Positions 53,621-64,000 of a DNA stretch of 64,000 nucleotides are shown piece by piece; the first letter of the stretch is position 1, and every line of letters begins with the position of its first letter. Below the pieces are notes generated by a model. The model saw only the letters and a program-made list of their open reading frames with translations, was not told the DNA's origin and searched no databases. The stretch is from Meghimatium bilineatum (lineage: Eukaryota > Mollusca > Gastropoda > Stylommatophora > Philomycidae), in contig CM067316.1 in NCBI GenBank assembly GCA_034231615.1, forward strand, positions 24,203,791-24,267,790. Reading direction: 5' to 3'. A program made the position numbers and the translations under genes.

Positions 53621-54179
53621 CAAGTTACGTACAAAACATTAACAGACGACGAATAGAAATGACCACACCACACAAACGTGGCCGACCGAAATATGGAAGT
53701 GAGATGCCGGAAGGATAGTAACAGGAAGTACATAAACGACGTAAATATAGGTGGGTACGAAGCGAACAAAAAGATGACGGAACAGAATAAAATAAAGACA
53801 AGATAAACAAAAATAAGTGGATGTGTTACCAAAATAAAACATACAACAACCTACCAACAAGATACAGAGACAGACGACGTTTCGACTAAAAAGACTTCAT
53901 TATGACAAACCAAAGACCACAGTAAGAGCAACGAATCTTACCTGGAGACAAACATGATTATGATAGGGAGGAAATAAAATGAGAGATAGTAAATAGATTG
54001 CGAGGAAGTAAAGGTGGAGCAGCGGGACAGAGCAGAAGACGGGATAGAGAGAGGATAGTGGTAAGTAGGAGGGAAAAGTGTACAGAAAAAAGTGAGAAGT
54101 GAAAATAAATCAATTGTAATAGCATGTAAAACAAGATAAAAATCAATTCAATTAAAATAAAATGAATTAAATAAAATAA

Positions 54180-54440
54180 TATACGAGAGCTTGATGGTTC
54201 GTTATTTATGGGGATCACAATAAACGAGAGCTTGATTGCTCATTATTCCAGGGAAATCAAAATAAACAGGAGATTGATAGCTCATAATTCCTGAGGATCA
54301 CAATAAACATGAGATTGATTTCTTGTTATTATTGGGGAATCACAATAAACAGGAGATAGATTGCTTGTTATTCTTGGGGAATCACAATAAACAGGAGATA
54401 GATTGCTCGTTGTTTCTGGAAATCACAATAAAAAATATGC
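54180..54440. repeat. 41-42-bp minisatellite, about 6 copies
   Basis: Units with ACAGGAGATAGATTGCT, TTATTCTTGGGGAATC and ACAATAA, each 41 to 42 bp. Confidence 0.92.
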
Positions 54441-55380
54441 ACAAATTACATAAGAACAAGATACAAATACTAAGAACAGGCAGTTATAAAAATCCGACAC
54501 TTATATCCCACTAGTAATACAAGAAATATAAACTAAGTAAAAACGAAAGGATGCAGATTTCAATAACATAAAGATAAAACTTATAATCTATAAGTTTTTA
54601 ACGTACTGTATTATAGAAATACATAAACAATTGCATATATTATACTTTATTTTTAGTGGCATATTTTCAGTGTGTACACTGTAATCATCGCGAGATATAG
54701 AGGTTATCTGCTTCCTGAGACCACAGACTGAATTTTTGTAACGTAATTTTCATTCAACAAAACAGGAGACAATAATGACCCTAATAACACTAATCTTAGA
54801 TCACAAGCATTTCTTTGTTTGGGGGGTAAAAATTTTTAGTTTACATGCTCTATGTTTACCATTTGACAGTAGATGTGGGCAAAATACGACTCGACTGTCA
54901 AATCCCGCTCGCCAAGCCATCTTTTTTCCTGATGCTCATGGTTGATATAAAATCACTTAATGCATTGTTCCCTAATCTTAGAATATATTTAACAACAAGT
55001 TAGCGGAGCCAATTGTTAAATTATAATATTAATCAGTAATATGTATGAAATTATTGCACAAACTGCTGATGAAAACAATGCCAACTGCCAACTTTCCTTA
55101 ATCGATATAGAGAGTTAAAACGCGTCAAGCTTTACGGTAAACACATAGAAACAGTTTTTGGAGATTGTCGACCAAAATTTCATCGTCTTAAAAAAGTAAT
55201 TAACATCATTCCCACTATTACAATACAAATACAAATTGCTCGGCCTACCCAAAAAGGTTACCCACAACTGTACTAGAGCAAGAATAAGTGTTTTACTCTC
55301 TATTGTTTCACTCTGAAGAAGTAATACGATTAATTGTTATTATGAACAGACTAAAATAAGTATTTTTTATTAGGTTCATG
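54440..55380. other. No recognised gene
   Basis: AT-rich; no element or domain recognised. Confidence 0.5.
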
Positions 55381-55381
55381 C

Positions 55382-55675
55382 TTCTTCTTCTTCTGCATTC
55401 TATCTCAAGCTCCTGCAAATTAGCAGTTTGTTGTTCAGTGAACGGTACGCGTTGTGTTTTCAGCGCTTAGCTGCGATATCTGTATCTTTTGGCGTCACAC
55501 GTCCGACTTCAGCGTGGCTTCGGGATAACTTTGACCCTATAAAGGATGGGGCTGCAAACGTTACCTCAAAACCCCATTAGTCGCCTCGTACGACATGCAT
55601 GGTAAGTAAACAGTGTTGATATTCTTTACTCCTCTCTCGGGTCCTGGTAACACATAGGTGCATGTTCGCGCCATA
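55382..55675 (-). mobile_element. GAA-tail SINE, near full-length copy
   Basis: The reverse complement aligns from end to end with 29393-29670: tail CTTCTTCTTCTTCTGCATTC, body GACTTCAGCGTGGCTTCGGG and core AGTCGCCTCGTACGACATGC, head CTCTCTCGGGTCCTGGTAAC. No clear target duplication. Confidence 0.72.
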
Positions 55676-56029
55676 TCTGCTATTCAAAAAATCAGAAGAA
55701 CTTTTGAAGTCTTTTGATTGGATCAAATTATTTGATTACGTAAAAATGTTTATCACCTGCCTTTCTCATCATCAATAGGTTCAGATAGAAACTGTCTCTC
55801 CCCAAGTTTCCGTCTGGACGTCTGAACAGTTATTCAATTCTCAATATCAAAGATTTGAAGCAATCATTTTCTATTTATCATTGTTTAGTCTCACAAGTTT
55901 ACAGCTAGACTGCATCAGCTTGTGATTTAATACTACCTGAACTTTGGTGTCATCGCATACGATCCAGAAATATGTTAAAAATATTTGAAGTCGGTCTGGC
56001 AGGCCGGTCCGCGAGTCATATTTTTGCAT

Positions 56030-56370
56030 CATCACCAGGTGCCATGCCGGGTGGTGTAGGCGGTCATGGCTCTCCACAGCTCTCTGTCCACAGTATTATG
56101 TATCAAAGTCGTTGTTTCCTTGCCGTGCCAGGTTGTCAAACGGTCTAATATTTTCTCACGTTGTCGCCCTCTGTCTCTGGTGCCTTCAATCTTGTCTGTT
56201 GTGACTATGTTCTCTAAATCTGCCTGTTTCATGAAGTGGCCAAAAAAAGAAGATTGCCTTTTTCTTATATTATTGATTACGGTCAGTTTCGCATTTAACT
56301 CTTTCAACACCTCTACATTAGTTTTTCTGGCAGTCCATGGTATTCTCAGCATTCTTCTGTAGAACCACAT
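56030..56370 (-). pseudogene. RTE-B2 LINE RT C-terminus and 3' end
   Basis: An intact frame: MWFYRRMLRIPWTARKTNVE, SSFFGHFMKQADLENIVTTD, GTRDRGRQREKILDRLTTWH, NTVDRELWRAMTAYTTRHGT then W and stop, followed by a short ATG-type tail near 56030. This is the post-thumb end of an RTE/BovB-like RT and the continuation of 56318-57004 after a frameshift near 56478. Confidence 0.82.
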
Positions 56371-57004
56371 CTATGTTACCTCCAATCTCCCACTGTCCAG
56401 TTTGTTTATTGTCCAAGACTCGCACCCATATGTTAGTATAGGGGTTATATAGCACTGTAGAACTCTCTTTCTCACTCACCTCTAATGACAAGGTCATATT
56501 ATACAGTATATTTTTCATTTTTCTGAATGTTGTTTTTGCCTGTCCTATTCTGCATCTTATTTCTGTTGAACTTCTTCCATCTGCTGTAATAATTGTACCT
56601 AGATATTTGAATTGGTGGACCTGTTTTAATACTATATCATTCACTTTGATCTTGCAAGGTGTGTTATTTTGTTTCTGTGAAATAACCATTACTTCTGTTT
56701 TCTCTATATTTAGGAAGAGGTCTTTTTCTTTACTTTCTGTGACTACTACATTACTGAAATCTTGAAGGTCTTCCTCACTTTTTGCAATGAGAAAAGTGTC
56801 ATCCGCATATCTCAAATAATTTATGTTATGTCCTCCCACTGATATTCCTGGGATATCTACTATTGCACGCAATATGTTTTCACTGTATAAAGAGAACAGT
56901 TGTGGTGAAAGCACGCATCTCCGTCTGACTCCTTGTTTTATTTTTGCATAGCCTGCTCTAAAGTCTAGAAATTTCTTTCGTGCCTTGTCATAGCTGTAGT
57001 CCAT
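56318..57004 (-). pseudogene. RTE-B2 LINE RT palm and thumb
   Basis: DYSYDKARKKFLDFRAGYAK, IKQGVRRRCVLSPQLFSLYS (motif B, normally GVRQGCVLSP), HNINYLRYADDTFLIAKSEE (motif C with intact YADD), LNIEKTEVMVISQKQ, FKYLGTIITADGRSSTEIRC, KTTFRKMKNILYNMTLSLEV. Past 56480 the predicted residues are out of frame. It is 5'-truncated just before motif B, next to the 18-bp minisatellite at 57050. Among all RT copies here, this one has the best active-site motif. Confidence 0.85.
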
Positions 57005-57044
57005 ATATTTTAATCTCCGATCATCTCAAATTTCATCGTAGATA

Positions 57045-57258
57045 TTCATTCTTGTCCACGATATTCACCATGTCCACGATATTCACCATGTTCACGATAT
57101 TCACCATGTTCACGATATTCACCATGTTCACGATATTCACCATGTTCACGATATTCACCATGTCCACGATATTCACCATGTCCACGATATTCACCATGTC
57201 CACGATATTCACCATGTCCACGATATTCACCATGTCCACGATATTCACCATGTTCAAG
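57045..57258. repeat. 18-bp minisatellite, about 12 copies
   Basis: Units of CACGATATTCACCATGTC, alternating with a CATGTTCACG variant. Being a multiple of three, it keeps several frames open (DMVNIV and GEYRGH repeats), which are not real proteins. Confidence 0.96.
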
Positions 57259-57806
57259 ACAACAATCTCGTAAAATTCCGGATCTTCTCATCATATGTTG
57301 TAAATCGTAAGAGATATCCCAGATTAATGGATCAAAGTCGGATTTGCGTGTGCTCTCACTTACGAACACTCTGCTCAGTATTTTGCACATTTTCTTCTTT
57401 AGCACACCAGACTATGTTTTTATTTTGTTATGTATCACTTACCCTTTCCATTTCCGGATTTTGACAGTGTGGCAAACGTTTTTTTGCTTGAAGATATTTC
57501 TATGTGACTGGGATTTCAAGTATATCTCGTTCGTTTCATGTTCCTTTCCATTTCAAATACAGTATGTGTGACTCTGATTACAAATACCTCTAAACTCCTT
57601 ATTGGAAATCTGTTCTTTTTTACAATTATTGTCCCTAATATGACATTTGTTTATAACGAACTGACAAGGTTTGAAGATTGTTCAACTAACAGTTACCTAT
57701 GCTCTTTGGGAGTGGTGGTTGGGGAAAGGGGCTATCTGTAAATTACGCCAATAATTGGGGGAGGGGAGGGTAGCGGGACATTTTAGAGGTTATTGATACG
57801 GAAGAA

Positions 57807-57834
57807 AGGGTTGGGGGGGGGGGGGTGGTGGGTG
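57807..57834. repeat. G-rich tract
   Basis: Thirteen Gs in a row (57813-57825), then GTGGTGGGTGG. Confidence 0.9.
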
Positions 57835-57937
57835 GAGACAAAATTTGAAATAAATACTGTGCTTTATACACCAATTAAATTGTTAGAGTTTGAAACATTA
57901 AAATAAAAATTGATACAAATCGTGTCCATACTTACAT

Positions 57938-58762
57938 GATATTGTTCTCCAAACCTACATACTTACATGATATTGTTCTCACAACCTCCATACTTACATG
58001 ATATTGTTCTCACAACCTCCATACTTACATGATATTGTTCTCCAAACCTCCATACTTACATGATATTGTTCTCACAACCTCCACACTTACATGATATTGT
58101 TCTCCAAACCTCCATACTTACATAATATTGTTCTCACAACCTCCACACTTACATGATATTGTTCTCACAACCTCCATACTTACATGATATTGTTCTCCAA
58201 ACCTCCATACTTACATGATATTATTCTCACAACCTCCATACTTACATGATATTGTTCTCCAAACCTCCATACTTACATGATATTGTTCTCCAAACCTCCA
58301 TACTTACATGATATTGTTCTCACAACCTCCATACTTACATGATATTGTTCTCCAATCCTCCATACTTACATGATATTGTTCTCACAACCTCCATACTTAC
58401 ATGATATTGTTCTCCAAACCTCCATACTTACATGATATTGTTCTCACAACCTCCACACTTACATGATATTGTTCTCCAAACCTCCAAACTTAAATGATAT
58501 TGTTCTCACAACCTCCATACTTACATGATATTGTTCTCCAAACCTCCATACTTACTTGATATTGTTCTCACAACCTCCATACTCACATAATGTTGCTAGG
58601 ACAATCTCTATACTCACATAATGTTGCTCTGACAATCTCTATACTCACATAATGTTGCTCTGACAATCTCTATACTCACATAATGTTGCTCTGACAATCT
58701 CTATACTCACATAATGTTGCTCTGACAATCTCTATACTCACACAATGTTGCTAAACAACCGC
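57938..58762. repeat. 31-bp minisatellite, about 26 copies, two subtypes
   Basis: Units of TACTTACATGATATTGTTCT plus CACAACCTCCA fill 57938-58575; 58576-58762 switches to TACTCACATAATGTTGCTCT plus GACAATCTCTA of the same length. Within the first block CACAACC and CCAAACC variants largely alternate. Confidence 0.95.
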
Positions 58763-58764
58763 CT

Positions 58765-59400
58765 TACTTATCCGTTATTTCTGTCACAACCATACGCAAC
58801 CGATGAAAGGTTTCGTCTTTCTGCAACCTAAAATAATAATGAACGGTCAACGATTAGATGATATTGGGAGATTCAAGACAACGTGACGAGAAGAATCTGT
58901 GCTGTTCTGAGGAAGTTAACTTCAGGTGGTACTTCCTTCAGTCGCAGAAGCACTAGAATACAACAACAAAAGTGACAGCTTTGAAGGAGACAAACTTAAC
59001 TATGTATGACGGTTTCCCCGGAAACAACAAACAAAAAATGCTAGAAAGTATTGAACATCAGTCATAAAGTAAATTGCTCAGATCGTCAATTATCTGGCAA
59101 TTTATATTTATGGAACCATATTTGTGTGTTTTTTCCGTAGTCTTCTTGTGGTTAATTATCATTTATGTTGTTTTATTTAAATTGATTGAAATTCCTGATT
59201 TTGTATACCCTTTCGATCAATCTGTCATTTTCTGCATGCCCTTTTGTTAGTGTGAAAGTATGTGAATTGCAAAATCCTGACCTAATTGCTAATGAAATGT
59301 CCACTGTATTCCTCTTTTCCTTCCTTTCGTTGTTTGTCTCATCACCCAATCTATAACCACAAAAAAACACGATTATTGGAGTTAGTAAACATCCTTGCCT
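58765..59400. other. No recognised gene
   Basis: Short frames only; nothing supportable. Confidence 0.5.
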
Positions 59401-59403
59401 GAC

Positions 59404-59885
59404 ATCAATCAATCACGTGCCATGCCGAGTGACGTAGACGATCATGCTTCTCCACAACTCTCGGTCTCTTGTGTTGTTAATAAGCTCAGTTGGTAACTTC
59501 TTTTTTGCGCCACAGGGACAACTGATCAAGACATTTCTTTCTTTGTCTTTCTCTGTCTCTTCTCATCTTAATCTTACCGGTGGTTACTAAATGTTCAAAT
59601 AGTAGTTTTTCTCATCACATGCCCTACCAAATCTTCATTGTCTGTTTCTATTTTTTGCTATAATTTGTCGATTTACTCCAGCATCTCTAAGAATTTCCAC
59701 ATTAACTGTCGTGGCTGTCCATGGAATTTTAATAATTCTTCTTAAAAATCAAACCTCAGTTGCTTCCAGCTTATCTTGAGCACTTTTGTTTACTGTCCAT
59801 GCTTAACTTTCATAAAGAAGAATTGGTTTAATATAACATCCCAGCATTCGAACTCGCGTATACATTGATATTACTTCACATTCCA
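59404..59885 (-). pseudogene. RTE-B1 LINE 3' end, decayed
   Basis: The plus-strand words CGTGCCATGCCGAGTGACGT, CTCCACAACTCTCGGTCTCT, ATCTTACCGGTGGTTACTAA and GTGGCTGTCCATGGAATTTT follow 34620-34930 closely. It is the reverse complement of the RTE-B1 C-terminus (SWRNMI and WTAKKTN regions), with many indels. The tail at 59404 is TTGA-type. Confidence 0.72.
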
Positions 59886-60069
59886 CGTTTCTATGTAATG
59901 GTATTTTTGCGAAACCAAGATCAGAATGCTGTCTGTGTGTTTTTGAGCATGATTCTAAGCACATTACTCCAGGAGACTGCGGTTTTTTTTCAGGAGAAAT
60001 CCGTTTAACGAACAACATACAAAGAAAACACATTCATTTCCTACGCTATGTTTTACCAGAAGTCATACA

Positions 60070-61518
60070 TACATGTATGACATACTTTACTATTATACCG
60101 CATAATACTTTACTATTATACCGTATACATACTTTACTATTATACCGCATTCATACTTTACTATTATACCGCATACATACTTTACTATTATACCGCATAT
60201 ATATTTTACTATTATACCGCATACATACTTTACTATTATACCGCATATATATTTTACTATTATACCGCATACATACTTTACTATTATACCGCATACATAC
60301 TTTACTATTATACCGCATACATATTTTACTATTATACCGCATATATATTTTACTATTATACCGCATACATACTTTACTATTATACCGCATACATACTTTA
60401 CTATTATACCACATATATACTTTACTATTATACCGCATACATACTTTACTATTATACCGCATATATATTTTACTATTATACCGCATACATACTTTACTAT
60501 TATACCACATATATACTTTACTATTATACCGCATACATACTTTACTATTATACCGCATATATATTTTACTATTATACCGCATACATACTTTACTATTATA
60601 CCGCATATATATTTTACTATTATACCGCATATATATTTTACTATTATACCGCATACATACTTTACTATTATACCGCATATATATTTTACTATTATACCGC
60701 ATACATACTTTACTATTATACCGCATACATACTTTACTATTATACCGCATATATATTTTACTATTATACCGCATATATATTTTACTATTATACCGCATAC
60801 ATACTTTACTATTATACCGCATATATATTTTACTATTATACTGCATACATACTTTACTATTATACCGCATATATATTTTAATATTATACCGCATATATAT
60901 TTTACTATTATACCGCATACATACTTTACTATTATACCGCATATATACTTTACTATTATACCGCATATATATTTTACTATTATACCGCATACATACTTTA
61001 CTATTATACCGCATACATATTTTACTATTATACCGCATATATATTTTACTATTATACCGCATACATACTTTACTATTATACCGTATACATACTTTACTAT
61101 TATACCGTATAATACTTTACTATTATACCGCATATATATTTTACTATTATACCGCATATATATTTTACTATTACACCGCATACATACTTTACTATTATAT
61201 CGCATATATATTTTACTATTATACCGCATACATACTTTACTATTATACCGTATACATACTTTACTATTATACCGCATACATACTTTACTATTATACCGCA
61301 TATATATTTTACTATTATACCGCATACATACTTTACTATTATACCGTATACATACTTTACTATTATACCGCATACATACTTTACTATTATACCGCATATA
61401 TATTTTACTATTATACCGTATACATACTTTACTATTATACCGCATATATATTTTACTATTATACCGCATACATACTTTACCATTATACCGCATACATACT
61501 TTACTATTATACCGTATT
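60070..61518. repeat. 24-bp minisatellite, about 60 copies
   Basis: Units of TTTACTATTATACCGCATAC plus ATAC, with a second main variant in which CATACATAC is CATATATAT. All frames without a stop in the unit stay open on both strands, giving frames of up to 568 codons of a TLLLYRIH octapeptide or its reverse. The arrangement of the two variants is irregular, with local runs. Confidence 0.97.
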
Positions 61519-61824
61519 AATGTTTGTAGCTGACACAATTCGGCGTCCCTGCGTCATAGTAATACCAACCATTGCTCAGTCCCATTCAGTTGATGGTAGA
61601 GATTATGTATCCAGTTGTTTGCTATTTACTTCACTTATCATCAGTTCTAGAAGAAGAGGTATATGCAGGTTCGTGACATGTGCGTATTGGTCAGGTGTGG
61701 TCCAAATACGGCCTGTGGGCACAATCGGACAGGCCAAGTATTGTTCATTGGTACGACAGGTTAATTTAAAAAACGTATTATAAACATTGACCCCGAAATT
61801 TTGAATATAAACTAATAGTATTCC

Positions 61825-62012
61825 AATGGACTAAATAAAAGCATTTTGTTTCCATGCTACACCAGAAAAGATCGCTTACCCAGAACTAAATAAAAGCAAT
61901 TTTTCCCCCATGCTATATGAGAAAAGCTCGATCCTCGATCCATTCCGCCGACCCATGATAAAATAAAAGCATAATGTTCCCATGCTACACGAGAAAAAGT
62001 CAATCCAGCCCG
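61825..62012. repeat. Degenerate approx. 60-70-bp tandem repeat
   Basis: Three units with TAAATAAAAGCA, CCATGCTACA and GAGAAAA at about 61832, 61888 and 61962. Confidence 0.7.
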
Positions 62013-62021
62013 TTGACACAA

Positions 62022-62037
62022 ACAAGGTTTGCCCACC
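62022..62037. mobile_element. Solo hAT-like terminus
   Basis: GGTTTGCCCACCTCTG differs in two bases from the MITE end AGTTTGCCCACCCCTG at 47317-47332. No partner terminus was found upstream. Confidence 0.4.
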
Positions 62038-62104
62038 TCTGACGTAGATTAAACAGTTACATAAATTAAATGACATTAGTTAATATTATGTTTATACACT
62101 CGTT

Positions 62105-62255
62105 GGACCTGGTGACTGGATTAATAGAACCGTGGCCTCCACTAATGTTTATGAGTTAAATATTCTGATATATCAAATTGGGCTAAAGTCCCCGGTTGAA
62201 ATGTGCGTATATCACCATAAGAGTTAAATTGTTTTACTTAACCAAACCAAATTAT
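62105..62255. repeat. Dispersed repeat R2, copy 2
   Basis: CCTGGTGACTGGATTAATAG, CAAATTGGGCTAAAGTCCCC and GGTTGAAATGTGCGTATATC. Related to 30940-31085. Confidence 0.55.
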
Positions 62256-62769
62256 ATTTGAACAATATGTTGATTGAAATAATTTATACCATACATATCT
62301 GTTTACACAGACCAGTTGAAGATAGAAAATTATATGTAGTTCAGTTTCTTGTTGTGAGTTGCCAAAACTGAAACCGCCAGTGAAACCGCACGCTCCTTTT
62401 CACGCGCGTGCCACGGTTCGAAGTGGGAATGTTTAGATACCGTGAAAAGAAGGAGGAGCTCTGGGAAATAATGTGTGCGGTTTTTTGTCTTAATTCCTGC
62501 GGTGTATGAAGAAGAATAAATATTGGGTTAAAGTATAAATTGGATATCATCTCTTGAACACTTGATTTCTGCCAAATTTATTATTCTGTCATAACTGTAA
62601 AGACAATCTGGCATGTGGATTAACCCGTGACAAATAAGTCAAGTAAACGGTAAGATATATACAAAATGAACTTTGATTTAAACATATTTAACGACTAATT
62701 GAAAAAAGCCATCACTTCTTCATTAATTACTTGATTAGCAGCTGTTTTCTAAACACGATTTTCTTCCTA

Positions 62770-63085
62770 TTTTATGTTCGTACAACTGGTTACACCAATT
62801 GTCTGACCTATGATTGATCCGAGATTATCATTGGAACTGGTCACACCAATTGTCTGACACCAATTTTAATCCTTGCGGTCTTTTTTACCTCTAATATTTT
62901 ATGGTAGTGTGTCCTGATATAGCCTAATTGGATTTTGTCTGCTGGTTGAAAGGGGCACGCCTCTCCAAAAGAGAGGAAAACTCATTAACCTACCTACCAA
63001 TTGTCTGACCAGTGATTGTTCCGAGATTATCATTGGAACTAATCACACCAATTGTCTGACCTATGATTGTTCCGAGATTCTCTCG
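62770..63085. repeat. Approx. 50-bp tandem repeat split by a dispersed repeat
   Basis: CCAATTGTCTGACCTATGAT, TCCGAGATTATCATTGGAAC and GTCACACCAATTGTCTGAC recur before 62880 and after 63000, two units on each side. Confidence 0.85.
62909..62999 (+). repeat. Dispersed repeat with (ACCT)n tail, copy 2
   Basis: Nearly identical to 1333-1440, from TGTGTCCTGATATAGCC to ACCTACCTACC, minus a 20-bp internal segment. It separates units of the 50-bp tandem repeat, so it is an insertion. Confidence 0.78.
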
Positions 63086-63199
63086 GAGGGCGACACAAAA
63101 TGCAAATAAAGCTTAAATATTTATAGTGAAGGTTTACGCGCAGGACTTCAAGCGATGATTTGTGACTATTTCTGTGATTTGTGTTGGTCACTATATACA

Positions 63200-63315
63200 T
63201 ACTTCCTGCCGTATGTCAACACCGACCAACGAAATGTAAGGTGAACATGTAATAGAAAACATGACGTACTCAGGCTTATTTTGACTCTGCTTGTATGAAT
63301 TTAGTGGCGGTAGTC
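63200..63315. repeat. Dispersed repeat R3, copy 2
   Basis: GTATGTCAACACCGACCAAC, GAAAACATGACGTACTCAGG and TTTTGACTCTGCTTGTATG parallel 48255-48370. Confidence 0.5.
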
Positions 63316-63739
63316 ACGCAAAATGTAGCTAAGGAAAAAATCGGATAGTCAGATCAGCTAAGATCAATGACGTGAGTCGCATTTTTTTTTAATGTCACGT
63401 CGTGTATACGCTGGTTTGGGAATATCATCTAACTCCCGTATTTCTCTACAACCAGTAACATACCTAGAGAGGATGTCAGCATCATTGTTCCATTTCAATC
63501 TACGAAAATATATAAGTAATCTACTTGCGGTAAATTATGCTATAAGGTTGAAGCGGTCTGCTCGTAGATTTACTATTATATGGGTTCGCTGCGAATCATT
63601 CTTTAAAAGTGACGATATCTGATATTTTGGTGATTTTCATTGGTCCTTTTCTGTATAGTGTGTGTCAACAACCGAAGAAAAATAAAGATTATGATAACGT
63701 CAAATGTTTTAACGGGTGATATCTGATGTTCATATGATT

Positions 63740-63895
63740 TATTATCATACGACATCCGCTTTCAGCAAGACATGTGGATAACTGTGACCTATAAAAGGGG
63801 AACAGCTACCTCAATTCCTACGTCTCTTTATTCATAGTCTACGATATGCGTAACACATGATAATGTTGTATACTTGAGCTCCTCTTTAGACCCTA
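63740..63895 (-). mobile_element. GAA-tail SINE, truncated copy
   Basis: ACTGTGACCTATAAAAGGGG, CTACCTCAATTCC, TAGTCTACGATATGCGTAAC and CTCCTCTTTAGACCC follow the body and head of 55540-55660. The tail is missing. Confidence 0.45.
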
Positions 63896-64000
63896 GAGAC
63901 ACTCATATGACTAACGATACAGTGATTCATTTCATCTCAATGCTAATTAAATAGATATCACCGTTATAAAGTTTAATATAAACTCCATTACGTTTAATAT

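Noticed and set aside
53620..53860. Three overlapping minus-strand frames of 61 to 73 codons, hydrophobic
   Set aside because: All three frames are open because of composition; none has motif support.
57938..58762. 31-bp repeats resembling CRISPR repeats
   Set aside because: Head-to-tail units with no spacers.
60077..61783. A 568-codon plus-strand frame and 481- and 303-codon minus-strand frames
   Set aside because: They are translations of a 24-bp tandem repeat; the last 80 or so codons of the plus frame run into unrelated sequence. No domain, no codon structure.
63392..63622. 76-codon plus-strand frame
   Set aside because: No domain recognised and flanked by repeats; too weak to list as a gene.

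Overview
The window is eukaryotic, AT-rich nuclear DNA that is almost entirely transposable-element debris and tandem repeats. The mix points to a lophotrochozoan, most likely a mollusc and plausibly a gastropod: I/Nimb-clade LINEs (EN-RT-RNase H with a C-terminal CxC...H...C knuckle), several RTE/BovB-like LINE families, tRNA-like SINEs, hAT and mariner relics, and very long minisatellites. The organism call is inference from element types, not from a diagnostic gene. No bacterial, viral, organellar, rRNA or tRNA gene was recognised.

Layout. 0-3 kb: G-runs, GA microsatellites, a hAT-type MITE and a LINE tail. 3.08-7.13 kb: the most complete element, a Nimb/I-like LINE inserted in a 21-bp minisatellite; endonuclease and RNase H motifs are intact, but the RT is broken by frameshifts, stops and a YADD-to-YADN change. 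7.4-14.5 kb: a mosaic of LINE pieces, SINEs, (TA)n, a mariner transposase fragment, a hAT transposase C-terminus and a degenerate RNase H gene. 15.2-22.8 kb: four or more decayed LINEs, two with nested insertions. 25.9-32.3 kb (minus strand): three exons of a likely host gene with compatible splice phases, its introns full of repeats. 32.7-46.6 kb: more LINE and SINE copies, including a LINE with a C-terminal C2H2 zinc finger, plus an insulin-like B-chain candidate exon at 43.2-43.3 kb. 45.2-49.9 kb: Z-DNA-prone repeat, a 52-bp minisatellite, a hAT MITE with a perfect 8-bp target duplication, and a 24-bp minisatellite. 51-57 kb: a second zinc-finger LINE and an RTE copy. 57-61.5 kb: three further minisatellites (18, 31 and 24 bp). 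61.5-64 kb: repeats only.

Themes. Elements repeatedly lie inside minisatellite arrays. A dispersed SINE-like repeat (called GAA-tail SINE here) shares its 3' end with the Nimb LINE, suggesting a LINE/SINE partnership. Family labels used here (LINE-D, -E, -F, -G, -Z, RTE-A, -B1, -B2, SINE-B, -C, -D) are local names from within-window similarity. The longest open frames are artefacts of arrays whose unit length is a multiple of three.
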